From: an uncultured Rothia sp.
Lineage (GTDB): Bacteria > Actinomycetota > Actinomycetes > Actinomycetales > Micrococcaceae
Assembly: GCF_916715725.1 (NCBI RefSeq)
Contig: NZ_CAKAPD010000005.1
Coordinates: 1-64,000 of the forward strand
Length of the DNA: 64,000 nt
Direction of reading: 5' to 3'
The position numbers and the translations under genes are program-made. Every line of letters starts with the position of its first letter. Position 1 is the stretch's first letter. Positions 53,101-61,274 of the stretch are shown here, piece after piece. Under the pieces are notes generated by a model. That model saw only the letters and a list, made by a program, of their open reading frames with translations, did no database searches and was not told the origin of the DNA.

Positions 53101-53289
53101 GCAGGTGGTTCCGATAATTTGGGCGGTGGCTCCTCGGTAGCTAAGAGCGACGCAGGTTCCTCGCAGGCTGGTTCTTCGCGTGGCGCTCTGGCGAACACCG
53201 GTGCGAACGCTGTGATGCCGCTGGTTGCTTTTGCTTCTGTGGCTCTGATTGCGGGTGCTGCTCTGGTGGTGCGCCGCCGCAAGGCATAA
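50185..53289 (+). CDS. Sortase-anchored surface protein with two YncE-like beta-propellers
   Basis: 1034 residues. Sec signal peptide (ends about residue 33). Two repeated beta-propeller halves (about 45-440 and 475-880) share long identical runs, for example NWIEHPRSVLVDHESGKAFVTGR and LEGAPDGGTRYISMN. A Lys-Pro-Ala-Asp-Pro repeat stalk (about 885-920), a charged Ser/Lys/Asp spacer, and a sorting signal LANTG followed by a membrane helix and RRRKA. LANTG is a variant of LPxTG, so a class E-like sortase may process it. Ribosome site AAAGGA before ATG 50185. Ligand unknown. Confidence 0.88.
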   Translation: MNLASSKAFKGLAVGSLALAISGVATIPASFAADSTPVASQSTDARTITDKAMAKITQGLPGQFQVAYSKKTNKIWVAGTADRDKHVSTIARIDANSLKIEAVAELPIVKNDKGYQYDAAYGITVDDVDGTVWVTNTTDNSVSVYDQATMQQVWTTAGIAETDPNWIEHPRSVLVDHESGKAFVTGRFFVSAIDLKTKQVEKIQLEGAPDGGTRYISMNILVDGGKLYVPERTGGKIFVIDTKTFKVESSFDTKGNAEGEVRPSDIAIDHSQNEIYVSSQGVKGANSGVSVYDATTYEFKKFIPFGTQALSLDNDEANDLVYVTDFGTGKVGVIDGGAADKLIAEVAMNGGKANDLVVLPNGSVIAVDKQAGATATVPYVLDGTTGTVSTSDKVTSKPSKDRQGNDVPAKTTDIQANSILKFKVTATAGDNSEVKQVTPETREFQGYPATATKTKATDSTTPSTEAHRTVDANGSVANIIQGLPGQFQVGYSKKNHKLFVPTVGARGGLASSLARVDADTLQTEAFAELPVKKNDKGQYGYTSAYGVTVDDVDGTVWVTNTTDNSVAVYDQQTLKLIWSNEGVKKDDPNWIEHPRSVLVDHESGKAFVTGRYFVSAIDLKTKQVEKIQLEGAPDGGTRYISMNLFLDGGKLYVPERTGGKLFVVDTKTFKVEKTIQTQGEDSTVEVRPSDVAVDHSLNEIYVSSQGVKGVNSGISVYDLTTGEFKKFVKFGTQALALEHDEDRDLVYVTDFGTGKVAVFDGRADEVIGEVEMNGAAANDVTLLKDGSVLVLDKKDRDEKVTLPYVLNGTTGEITTASEYTTLPGKDRQGNDVPASVQQLKANSILKFKVGVKDTDASAAPVGITPTSLDFAGYPTVTGVKAEESKPADPKPADPKPADPKPADPKPADPKPADPKPADPKVEDKKAEDKKSEDVKSEDKKSDAKTGAQDSKSAPDAVKADKSGSAVKNGGSSAGGSDNLGGGSSVAKSDAGSSQAGSSRGALANTGANAVMPLVAFASVALIAGAALVVRRRKA
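52837..52944 (+). repeat. In-frame 15-bp repeats coding for a Pro-Ala-Asp-Pro-Lys stalk
   Basis: Seven consecutive units of the type CCTGCTGACCCGAAG with synonymous changes in the middle ones. Encodes an extended wall-spanning linker; copy number may vary. Confidence 0.9.
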
Positions 53290-53868
53290 AGCGTAACGTT
53301 TAGCTCTCGGGCTTAAACGCTCGATATAACGCGTGAAAGGCGGGTATTTTCTCTTTCGGATTCTTCGAATCTGGGGGGAGGGGTACCCGCCTTTTGTGTG
53401 CCCGCTTGGGCTAATGCTGGATAGGTGGTTTTAGGAAATATTTATATATGTGCACTTGCCTGTAAAAATATAGGTTTTGAATGTCGAGAAAATGTTTAAC
53501 CCGTGGTGAATCTCGCTGGCGCGCCTCACCTAAACATTTACATTAATGTGTAAATATAAAAGCATCACAATACCCCTCGCGACCTGGGTTTTTGCCCGCA
53601 AGAGCAAGGAAAAACCGGGGAAGCGCCTCAACCTTCACGTGATACTGAAGGCGAATTAGGGGATTACTCACAAAAACACAAAACACGCCCACGTCGCTGC
53701 TTGTATTTTCCTGGGAAAACATTGAGGATTAGAAGGTAGGTAAATTTATGCGTTACCTGCATTTCTGCTTTTCGTGCCGTCGAATATGTCACCGCATATT
53801 CACGGGTGTCTCGTTAGCATTCGCATGCGGCATGTGAGCACTTCCGTTACACATTTGAAGGACACACA
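53290..53868. promoter_or_regulatory. Long intergenic region between the two propeller genes
   Basis: Holds a terminator (AAAGGCGGGTA at 53336 with TACCCGCCTTT at 53384). Further on are AAATGTTTA (53490-53498) facing TAAACATTT (53531-53539), TTTACATTAATGTGTAAA with a TATAAA just after, and the shared motif TAGAAGGTAGGTAAA at 53730-53744 followed by TGCGTTACCT. No gene seen. Confidence 0.55.
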
Positions 53869-56061
53869 TTGAACCTCACTCCCTCCTCAGGCAAGGCATT
53901 GAAGGGGCTCGCCGTCGGCTCCCTTGCGCTCGCAATCTCTGGCGCAGCTATGATCCCTGCCTCCTTCGCAGCACCGAACACCGCAAACCAGACCGCGACT
54001 CCCAGCGCATCGGCTCCTTCCACCGCATCGCTGAGCCGCGTTGTTGATACCTCCGCGTCCGTCGCGCAGATTACCCAGGGTCTGCCCGGCCAGTACCAGG
54101 TTGCCTACTCCAAGGCGACCAACAAGATTTGGATGGTCGGCGTGGGTGCACGCGGCGACCTCGCCTCCACCATTGCTCGTGTCAACGCAGACACTCTTCA
54201 GATTGAAGAAGTAGCAGCGCTTCCTTTCGAGCTGGATAAGAACGGCGAATTCGGCTACATTTCCGCGTACGGCATCACTGTTGATGACGTGTCCGGCACC
54301 GTGTGGGTTACTAACACCACCGACAACTCCCTGTCCGTGTTCGACCAGAACACCATGGAACAGATTTGGACTAACCACGGTATCGCCGAGAGCGACCCGA
54401 ACTGGATTGAACACCCCCGCTCCGTGCTGGTGGACCACAACTCCGGCAAGGTGTTCGTGACCGGTCGCTACTATGTGTCCGCTATCGACATGAAGACCTT
54501 TGAGGTTACTAAGCTGCAGCTGGAGGGTGCCCCCAACGGCGGTACCCGCTACGTCGGCATGAATATGACCATTGACGGCGACAAGTTGTACGTGCCCGAG
54601 CGCACCGGCGGCAAGGTCTTCGTCATCAACACCAAGACCTTCAAGACCGAGCAGGTTATTCAGACTCGCGGCGAGAACTCCTCCGTTGAGGTTCGCCCCT
54701 CTGACGTCACCATTGACCACTCCGAGAACGAAATTTACGTCTCCTCCCAGGGCGTGGATGGCGTTAACTCCGGTATCTCTGTCTACGACCTGACCACCGG
54801 CGCGTTCAAGAAGTTCGTCAAGTTCGGCAACCAGGCGCTGTCTATGGAGAACGACGAGGATCGCGACCTGGTGTACGTGACCGACTTCGGCACCGGCAAG
54901 ATCGCCATCTTTGACGCCAAGACCGACCGCGTGATCGGCGAGGTTGAGATGAACGGCGGTAAGGCTAACGACCTGACCATCACCGCGGACGGCTCCGTCA
55001 TCGCAGTGGACAAGCAGGACATCGCTAACACCACCGCGGCGGTACCCTATGTGCTGAACTCGAAGACCGGTGACGGCTCTATGACCGACACCTACACCTC
55101 TAAGGCGACCGTGGACCGTAATGGCAAGGCTGTTCCTTCCTCGCAGCAGAAGCTGGTCCCGAACTCCATCGTGAAGTTCTACGCCGAGGTTTCCGAGGGT
55201 GAGTTCACCTCCACCGCGACCATTAACCCCGCTAAGGTTCCCTTCCAGGGCTACCCGAAGCAGGCTACCGCAGTGTTGATTGACCCCACCCTGAACTTCG
55301 CTGAGGGCACCGTCGACATTACCCGCCCCTACACCTTCCACGTGTCTGGCTACGACTTTGAGAAGCCCCCGGCCGAAGGTGTTCGCCTGTTCCTCGTCAA
55401 GGAAGGCGAATGGTCGATGGGTTTCGACAAGCTGACCGATAGCGAGCTGGCAAGCATCCAGAAGGTGTCCACCATTGTTCCGGCGAGCGCGTTTGTTTAC
55501 AACGCACGCACCGGCAAGTACTCCTTCGATGCAACTCTGCGTGTTCCCGCGAACACCATGCAGTACAGCCAGGGCTACATGCTCGGTACCGTTACCGCTG
55601 GTTCTGACGTGGCTACCAACCGCAATTACGATTCGGCTGTTTCGCTGATCGTCAACGATGCGAAGGACGCTGGCAACGCAGATAACCGCGATGAGGCTGA
55701 CGAGCCGGCATTCCCGACCAACGCCTCGGCATCGCCTTCCGCATCTGCTGCAGTAGCAGAGAAGCCTTCGGCTGATCAGCCCAAGGGTGAGCAGTCGAAG
55801 GCTGAGGAAGCTAACGACCAGCTGGGAACCACCGCGAAGACCGCGCCGCTGAAGAACTCTTCTTCGGTGAAGTCTGACTCCCAGCCTAAGGGCTCTAACT
55901 CCGATGCTCAGGTGAGCGCTTCGGCTACCAAGTCTGCGCCTCAGAGCAAGGGTTCGCTGGCTAAGACCGGTGCTCAGAACGTTCTGAGCCTGGCTGCTGT
56001 CGGTGCGTTCGCGCTGATTGCCGGTGCCGCTGTGATGGTGCTTCGCCGCCGTAAGGCATAG
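53869..56061 (+). CDS. Sortase-anchored surface protein with one YncE-like beta-propeller
   Basis: 730 residues. Start is TTG 53869, aligned with the ATG of the paralogue (both read ...AACCTC after AAGGA). Signal peptide to about residue 34; one propeller (about 60-450) closely related to those of the upstream gene; then an Ig-like domain (about 465-610, VDITRPYTFHVSGYDF); an acidic/Ser spacer; sorting signal LAKTG, membrane helix, RRRKA. A terminator follows (56082-56110). The rarer start codon may lower its expression relative to the paralogue. Confidence 0.87.
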   Translation: MNLTPSSGKALKGLAVGSLALAISGAAMIPASFAAPNTANQTATPSASAPSTASLSRVVDTSASVAQITQGLPGQYQVAYSKATNKIWMVGVGARGDLASTIARVNADTLQIEEVAALPFELDKNGEFGYISAYGITVDDVSGTVWVTNTTDNSLSVFDQNTMEQIWTNHGIAESDPNWIEHPRSVLVDHNSGKVFVTGRYYVSAIDMKTFEVTKLQLEGAPNGGTRYVGMNMTIDGDKLYVPERTGGKVFVINTKTFKTEQVIQTRGENSSVEVRPSDVTIDHSENEIYVSSQGVDGVNSGISVYDLTTGAFKKFVKFGNQALSMENDEDRDLVYVTDFGTGKIAIFDAKTDRVIGEVEMNGGKANDLTITADGSVIAVDKQDIANTTAAVPYVLNSKTGDGSMTDTYTSKATVDRNGKAVPSSQQKLVPNSIVKFYAEVSEGEFTSTATINPAKVPFQGYPKQATAVLIDPTLNFAEGTVDITRPYTFHVSGYDFEKPPAEGVRLFLVKEGEWSMGFDKLTDSELASIQKVSTIVPASAFVYNARTGKYSFDATLRVPANTMQYSQGYMLGTVTAGSDVATNRNYDSAVSLIVNDAKDAGNADNRDEADEPAFPTNASASPSASAAVAEKPSADQPKGEQSKAEEANDQLGTTAKTAPLKNSSSVKSDSQPKGSNSDAQVSASATKSAPQSKGSLAKTGAQNVLSLAAVGAFALIAGAAVMVLRRRKA

Positions 56062-56081
56062 TTTCTCGCTCTGTTGAGCGG

Positions 56082-56115
56082 ATGCGCCCCGTACACTGTG
56101 CGGGGCGCATTTTTG
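56082..56115 (+). terminator. Terminator of the single-propeller gene
   Basis: ATGCGCCCCG (56082-56091) pairs with CGGGGCGCAT (56101-56110), then TTTTT. Confidence 0.85.
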
Positions 56116-56357
56116 TGCCTTGATGTCGTTGTATCTGAATGAGGCGGGCACGGGTGCGGAGGCGGGCACGGCGGAGGTGCTGGGTGACTGCCGGGGGAGT
56201 GCCTGGCATAGCTGGAAAAGAACCTATGCTGAGCGCCTTGCACTCAGTGTAAAATATGTGACTCATTTCACCACATTTCGATTTGGTTGTTTTCGGGAAC
56301 CTCTGTATAGTTATATGTGTTGCCAGGGAGACCTGGTAAAAGAGATGTAGATCTCAC

Positions 56358-56430
56358 GGCCCCATCGTATAGCGGCCTAGTACTCCGCCCTCTCACGGCG
56401 GCAACACCGGTTCAAATCCGGTTGGGGTCA
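56358..56430 (+). tRNA. tRNA-Glu (anticodon CTC)
   Basis: 73-nt cloverleaf: acceptor GGCCCCA/TGGGGTC, anticodon arm CCGCC-CTCTCAC-GGCGG with CTC, T arm ACCGG-TTCAAAT-CCGGT. CCA is not encoded. Followed by a strong terminator. Confidence 0.96.
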
Positions 56431-56442
56431 CACTAGGAAAAA

Positions 56443-56475
56443 AGCCTTGATTCTTCGGAATCAAGGCTTTTTTGT
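56443..56475 (+). terminator. Terminator of tRNA-Glu
   Basis: AGCCTTGATTC - TTCG - GAATCAAGGCT (56443-56468) with A-run before and T-run after. Confidence 0.95.
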
Positions 56476-56546
56476 TTATGTCTGCATATGTTGGAAGACC
56501 TTCTAGATTCTATGGTGCCGCCGTGAGCCTCTCAAAGAATAAAAGC

Positions 56547-56611
56547 GAAAAGCCACATGTGTTTCGAAAAGCAACCATAATGGTGGCTTCTCGAAACACA
56601 TGTGGCTTCTC
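56547..56611. repeat. Interspersed palindromic element, copy 3
   Basis: Same 65-bp palindrome as at 25293 and 27932, here between tRNA-Glu and the 3' end of the first lipoprotein gene of the tandem cluster. Confidence 0.92.
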
Positions 56612-56634
56612 AGTGGTATAAAGGGGGTCTAGAT

Positions 56635-57483
56635 TTACTGTGCCGATGCCTCAGCAGAAGCAGTCGTAGCCTCCGCAGAACCTGCAGCGGTCGCCTCAGC
56701 AGAAGCACTCGGGCTTAGCGACGGAACCGGCGAAGCAGAAGCAGTACCCGGAGCGCGACGCACCATACGCCAGGTGCCGTCCTGGTAGTGCGCCACAATC
56801 TGACCAGCCACCGGCTTGCCCGGGTACTTGAACACCTCGGTCAGCGGCTGCACACGATCGTTAGTCTTGCTGTACACACCAGCACCCTCAGCACCATCAA
56901 TCACCATCTCGGTTGCCCAAGTGTAGTAGCCGGTGCGGGTGTCCTTGGTCGGGCGGTCAGCGGTCAGCGACAGAACCATCGGACGCTCCGAACCAATAAC
57001 CCAGCCGCTCTCCGAAGCGTACATGCTCTGGAAGAACTCAGCCACGGTCGAGTAGTCGCCGGTGTGGTCAATGTTCGTGAAGCGGGTACCGTCACCGGTC
57101 AGCAGCAGGTAGTTCAGGGTAGCCTGCCAGTACGCAATGAACGCGTGCAGACCCTCAACACTGTTCTCACGCAGCTTCGCCGGCTCCACGGGGATCGCAA
57201 CGTTCACTGCCTTGTGCTCCTTGGTGCCGGGCTCAAAAGTGCCGGTGGAGGAGTAATCGGCAAGAACGACCTCACCCTTCATGCTGGGGCCAGGCTCAAC
57301 GGTGGTGGTTGCCTCCGCGGTGGGGGAGACGGATGCGGTAGCGCTCGCGGTCGAAGACTCGGTAGCGGATGCGCTCGTGGTCGCCGAAGACTCGGAGGAC
57401 TTCGAGGAACATGCGGCAAGAAGCGCGGCGGTACCCAGACCCAGTGCGGTCAGGGCGGTGCGGCGGGTATACATGGTAGACAT
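56635..57483 (-). CDS. Tat/lipobox lipoprotein 1 of the tandem cluster
   Basis: 282 residues, the most divergent member. MSTMYTRRTALTALG, lipobox ALLAACSSK, Ser/Thr/Ala linker, family domain (ENSVEGLHAFIAYWQATLNYLLLTGD; SGWVIGSERP; TWRMVRRAPG) and an extra Ala/Glu/Ser tail of about 35 residues not seen in the others. Probably membrane-anchored outside. Function unknown. Confidence 0.82.
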   Translation of the reverse strand: MSTMYTRRTALTALGLGTAALLAACSSKSSESSATTSASATESSTASATASVSPTAEATTTVEPGPSMKGEVVLADYSSTGTFEPGTKEHKAVNVAIPVEPAKLRENSVEGLHAFIAYWQATLNYLLLTGDGTRFTNIDHTGDYSTVAEFFQSMYASESGWVIGSERPMVLSLTADRPTKDTRTGYYTWATEMVIDGAEGAGVYSKTNDRVQPLTEVFKYPGKPVAGQIVAHYQDGTWRMVRRAPGTASASPVPSLSPSASAEATAAGSAEATTASAEASAQ

Positions 57484-57646
57484 GGGGCTCTTTCTGAGGT
57501 GAATAAAGTATGTGCCGGTATTGAACTAATTCCAGAATATCGCAGGGGAGCGGCCAGCCCAATGTTGTGTGCGCCTCCATGACCCTAAAAGCGGCGGGAG
57601 ATGACGAAAAACACGGGCTCTCGCTAAGGCAGTAATATTGTTGCTT

Positions 57647-58357
57647 CTACGCCGGAGAAGAACTGCTTGCTGTAGGCTGGGGTGAATTCGTTGCGTTGCT
57701 TCCTCCTGCAGGACCGACTGTCCATGCACCATTTTGGTGTACCAACTCAAAAATGATTTTGCTGGGACCGTCTGGGTTATTTGTGTAGGCTAGCGAAATC
57801 TCCAAGCCCTGTGCCGTGGTGTGGACTACGGCCCTACTGTGCATGTAGGTCGTAGCTTTCCAATGGTAGCGGTCTTCGTCAATCTTTTGAGGAGATTCCT
57901 CTGTCAACTGGTATAGACAAGGTGTTTCGGTGCCGTATAGCCAGCCGCTGCCGTCTGAATACATTTTCACGTACGCCTTCTTCATCTTTTCCCAGTATTG
58001 GTCTACGGTTGCGTCTACAGACTTTAAAGGCTCAATATCCCCAGAAATCATGAGATAGTTCTGAGAAGCCATCCAATATCCCAATGCTGCATACATGCCG
58101 CCCTTTGTCTTGTTGCTCATGTTTGCAGGGCGTACGGGTTTGCGCGGATTCTCGGCTTTCTTCTCATGGGTTGCCGGAACGTAAGTTCCTTGCGACTCGT
58201 AGTTGTTGAACTTCAGCTCGCCCTTATAGATACGCTGAGCGTCGAGCACACTCGGGTCGCTGAGCGGGCGAATATCACTGGCGCAGGCGGTCAAGGAGGC
58301 GAGCGCGGCGGTGGCGGCGATGCCAAAGGCGGCGCGTCGGGTCACGAAGGTGGACAT
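57647..58357 (-). CDS. Tat/lipobox lipoprotein 2
   Basis: 236 residues. MSTFVTRRAAFG, lipobox LASLTACASD, a short linker without the long Ser/Ala stretch, then the family domain (GMYAALGYWMASQNYLMISGD; SGWLYGTETP; WKATTYMHSRAV). Closest to copy 3. The insert before the final strand (NGAWTVGPAGGSN) ends in a Ser-rich tail. Confidence 0.82.
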   Translation of the reverse strand: MSTFVTRRAAFGIAATAALASLTACASDIRPLSDPSVLDAQRIYKGELKFNNYESQGTYVPATHEKKAENPRKPVRPANMSNKTKGGMYAALGYWMASQNYLMISGDIEPLKSVDATVDQYWEKMKKAYVKMYSDGSGWLYGTETPCLYQLTEESPQKIDEDRYHWKATTYMHSRAVVHTTAQGLEISLAYTNNPDGPSKIIFELVHQNGAWTVGPAGGSNATNSPQPTASSSSPA

Positions 58358-58563
58358 AAGGTACCCTTCAATAGATTATCGGTGTATCTATTTCAGGGTA
58401 CCTTAGTGTATTTGGGTATGTTTATGATTTTTTCGTTGTCAAACCTTGGAAAATGCTACAAAAGATACGTTAGCTAACGAAAAGCACCGTTTACTAGGGG
58501 GAAAAGCCATTATCTTCCTATACAGCCGTTTCCCGCGTCTGTATCTTCCTATACCGCCGCATC

Positions 58564-59274
58564 CTAAACGCTGAGGCCAGAATCGCTTCCACCCGAGGAA
58601 CCGGGAGAAGTCGTCGAGGAACTCTTCGTCTCAACGGTGACCATCCACGCATCGTTTCGGTATTTCAACACAAAAGTGACCTCATCGTCGCTGGAGTCAC
58701 CGCTCGTCTCAGCCAGACGAATGTCCCTGTCCTCGGGCACGTAATGGAGAACAGCATCCTTATGGCTACGGGCAACACCCTTCCAGCGGCACTGCTCATC
58801 GTCAACCTTCTGCGGGGTCTCGTCGGTCAGGTCAGCCACGAGCGGCGTCTCGGTGCCGTACATCCACCCCTCATTCTTTGCGTACAACTCTACGTATGCC
58901 TTCATCTTCTGCACGTAGATGCCGTCCAGGTCCACGTCCTTGAACGGGGTAGCGTCGCCAGTAACCGTCAGGTAGTTCAGGGCTGCGACCCAGTAGCCCA
59001 GCGCCGCATACATGCCCGAGGTCGTCTTTGACTTTATGTTCACGGGAGGAACGGGCATAGGCGGGTTCTCCGCCTTCTTCGTGCTGCTTGCGGGGTGGTA
59101 CGTTCCGGTGGACTTGTAGCTATTGAACTTCAACTCGCCCTTGTAGGGACGCATCGAGTCAACCACGCTCGGGTCCTCCAGTGGGCGAATATCGCTGGCG
59201 CAGGCGGTCAGGGAGGCGAGCGCAGCAGTAGCGGCAACACCCAGGGCAGTGCGTCGGGTAACGAAGGTATGCAT
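58564..59274 (-). CDS. Tat/lipobox lipoprotein 3
   Basis: 236 residues. MHTFVTRRTALG, lipobox LASLTACASD, family domain (GMYAALGYWVAALNYLTVTGD; EGWMYGTETP). The same length as copy 2 and a similar signal peptide point to a recent duplication, with fast change in the domain. Confidence 0.82.
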   Translation of the reverse strand: MHTFVTRRTALGVAATAALASLTACASDIRPLEDPSVVDSMRPYKGELKFNSYKSTGTYHPASSTKKAENPPMPVPPVNIKSKTTSGMYAALGYWVAALNYLTVTGDATPFKDVDLDGIYVQKMKAYVELYAKNEGWMYGTETPLVADLTDETPQKVDDEQCRWKGVARSHKDAVLHYVPEDRDIRLAETSGDSSDDEVTFVLKYRNDAWMVTVETKSSSTTSPGSSGGSDSGLSV

Positions 59275-59479
59275 GGGAACCCCTCAATAGTTTGTTCTGT
59301 GCTCTTAAGCGTACCCGAGCAGGTTTGTTGACACGTTCAAAGCCGGCACATGCTCATCTGGGAGAATAGTTCAACACGACCGTACGCAGGCCATGCAAAC
59401 AAAAAGGGGAAGCTCCCGCACGCAGCCTCAACTGCATTCGAGAGCTTCCCTCATCACTATAAATGACTAGGAACGCGGG

Positions 59480-60247
59480 TTAGGCACTAGCGCTACTCGC
59501 CTCTGAAGAGGGGGAATCAGCTTCTTCATCACTGAGTAAGAACCAGACGCCATCCTTATAGTCAAACGGAAAATTGGTTGCCTCGCTCTTGGTCGATCCA
59601 TCAACCAGAGGAACAGGGTCATGACCCTCAACGCGAGCCTTTGCATTGGGATCATAGATAATGCGTCCGAGCCAATCGTAACGGTTGGGACCGCCCTCAA
59701 CTTTTTTGGGAGCATCAGTCAGCAGCTGAATGGTAACCGGCGCATCCGTGTCATACACCCAGCCCTTACCGGAAGAGTAGATAAGAACAGCATTGGCGTG
59801 ATCGTTCGCATAGCGGCCTTCAGGGTCAGCCTTCTTGAGCGGCTCGAAATCGCCGGTCATGAACATGTAGTTGAAGCTTGCCACCCAGTAGCAGAGGAAC
59901 TGGTACATGCCATCAACGGTCGCCTCGTTCATCTTCTCCGGAACAACAGGCTTCGGCACGTTCTGCGCTTTCTTCTCAGCCGTGGCAGGAACGTACTCGC
60001 CGTTCTTCTCATACTTGTCGAGCTTTACGGTACCCTTGTACGACTTCTTAGCGGAAGTAGTTGCAGATGCTGAGGCGGATGCGCTTGCAGACTCAGAAGC
60101 GCTGGCACTCGCCGAAGCCTCACCGGAAGGGGAAGAAGAGCTATCAGCCAGCGGGCGGATATCGCTAGCGCAGGCGGTCAGCGCCGTAGCCGCGCCGGCA
60201 CCGGTAGCGGCAGCTAGTGCGGCACGTCGAGAAAGGAAAGTCGTCAT
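59480..60247 (-). CDS. Tat/lipobox lipoprotein 4
   Basis: 255 residues. MTTFLSRRAALAAAT, lipobox ALTACASD, a Ser-Ala repeat linker (about 40-70), family domain (VDGMYQFLCYWVASFNYMFMTGD; KGWVYDTDAP; DGVWFLLSDEE). Start of the downstream cluster group with Ser-Ala linkers. Confidence 0.82.
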   Translation of the reverse strand: MTTFLSRRAALAAATGAGAATALTACASDIRPLADSSSSPSGEASASASASESASASASASATTSAKKSYKGTVKLDKYEKNGEYVPATAEKKAQNVPKPVVPEKMNEATVDGMYQFLCYWVASFNYMFMTGDFEPLKKADPEGRYANDHANAVLIYSSGKGWVYDTDAPVTIQLLTDAPKKVEGGPNRYDWLGRIIYDPNAKARVEGHDPVPLVDGSTKSEATNFPFDYKDGVWFLLSDEEADSPSSEASSASA

Positions 60248-60287
60248 CAGAAATCCTTAAATAGTGCGTATCAGAAGATGAAGAAAT

Positions 60288-61016
60288 TTAGCTGTTGTTG
60301 TCCAGAAGCATGCGCCACATGCCTTCCTTGTACTCCATGATGAACTTCGTCGTGCGAGGAATCGTCTTTTCTTCCTCAACGATAGTCGCATCAGGCTCAC
60401 CCTCAATGTGGTACTTAGCGGCAGCGTCATACGCGACGGTCACAAGCCACTCGTAACGGTCCGGCTTATTAGCAACCGGCTGAAGCTCATTCTCCGCAAT
60501 CTCAATCTTGTACGGCTGATCCGAACCGTAAATCCAACCCAGACCCGACTCATAGAGCTTAATCATGGTCCTAGAGTTGCTCAAAAAAGCCTTCGCCGGA
60601 TCCGCCTTCATCAGCGGCTCAACATCGCCGGTCAGAATCAGATAATTCTGGGAAGCAAGCCAATAACCCATCAGCGCGTAGGCGCCCTCGGGGCTGTTTT
60701 CCTTCATCTTCTCCGGGATCAGAGGCTTCGGCACGTTCTGCGCCGGCGCATTCGCAGTCGCAGGGATGTAGGTGCCGTTCCGCTCGTAGTTATTGAACTT
60801 AATCGGACCAACATACGAGCCGGGAGTGTGATCATCAGTAGGAGAAGGCGACGCCGAAGCGCTCGCAGAAGAGGACGCCGCACCAGAAGCCGCACCAGAG
60901 GAACCGCCGGAACCCTGCGACAGCGGGCGAATATCGGTAGCGCACGCAGCCAGCGCCGTAAGGATGCCGGTCGCACCCACGCCCAGGAGAGCACGTCGAG
61001 TGAAGAAGGTAGTCAT
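60288..61016 (-). CDS. Tat/lipobox lipoprotein 5
   Basis: 242 residues from ATG 61016. MTTFFTRRALLG, lipobox ALAACATD, Gly/Ser-rich linker, family domain (PEGAYALMGYWLASQNYLILTGD; LGWIYGSDQP; EGMWRMLLDN). Lies 40 bp before copy 4, so the two could be co-transcribed. Upstream promoter region is shared in sequence with copy 6. Confidence 0.82.
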   Translation of the reverse strand: MTTFFTRRALLGVGATGILTALAACATDIRPLSQGSGGSSGAASGAASSSASASASPSPTDDHTPGSYVGPIKFNNYERNGTYIPATANAPAQNVPKPLIPEKMKENSPEGAYALMGYWLASQNYLILTGDVEPLMKADPAKAFLSNSRTMIKLYESGLGWIYGSDQPYKIEIAENELQPVANKPDRYEWLVTVAYDAAAKYHIEGEPDATIVEEEKTIPRTTKFIMEYKEGMWRMLLDNNS

Positions 61017-61085
61017 CGGAAGCCCTTCGTTGGAGCCAATACAGAGCAAATTACGCCACACACCGCGGCAGGCATACGCACCCCG

Positions 61086-61136
61086 TACAGACCTATCAGT
61101 ACGTCAATGTATATATTTTTAAGGTTACCCGAGAGC
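61086..61136 (-). promoter_or_regulatory. Promoter-like segment of lipoprotein 5, duplicated before lipoprotein 6
   Basis: TACGTCAATGTATATA followed by TTAAG and GTACCCGAG-like bases occurs at about 61090-61130 and again at about 62118-62155. Conserved upstream of two genes; presumably carries the promoter. Confidence 0.5.
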
Positions 61137-61177
61137 CACCACATAGCCCCGCGACCACCTCAATTGTTCAGAAAATT

Positions 61178-61217
61178 AAGACCCCACATCCAGCGTTTTA
61201 CCAGGTGCGGGGTCTTA
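61178..61217 (-). terminator. Terminator of lipoprotein 6
   Basis: AAGACCCCACATC pairs with GGTGCGGGGTCTT with one mismatch, T/A-runs on both sides. Confidence 0.65.
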
Positions 61218-61274
61218 TCACATAAGAAATCACTACGAGAGCGAGCCCTCAGCAAGGCGGCAACTAGGCGGTAG

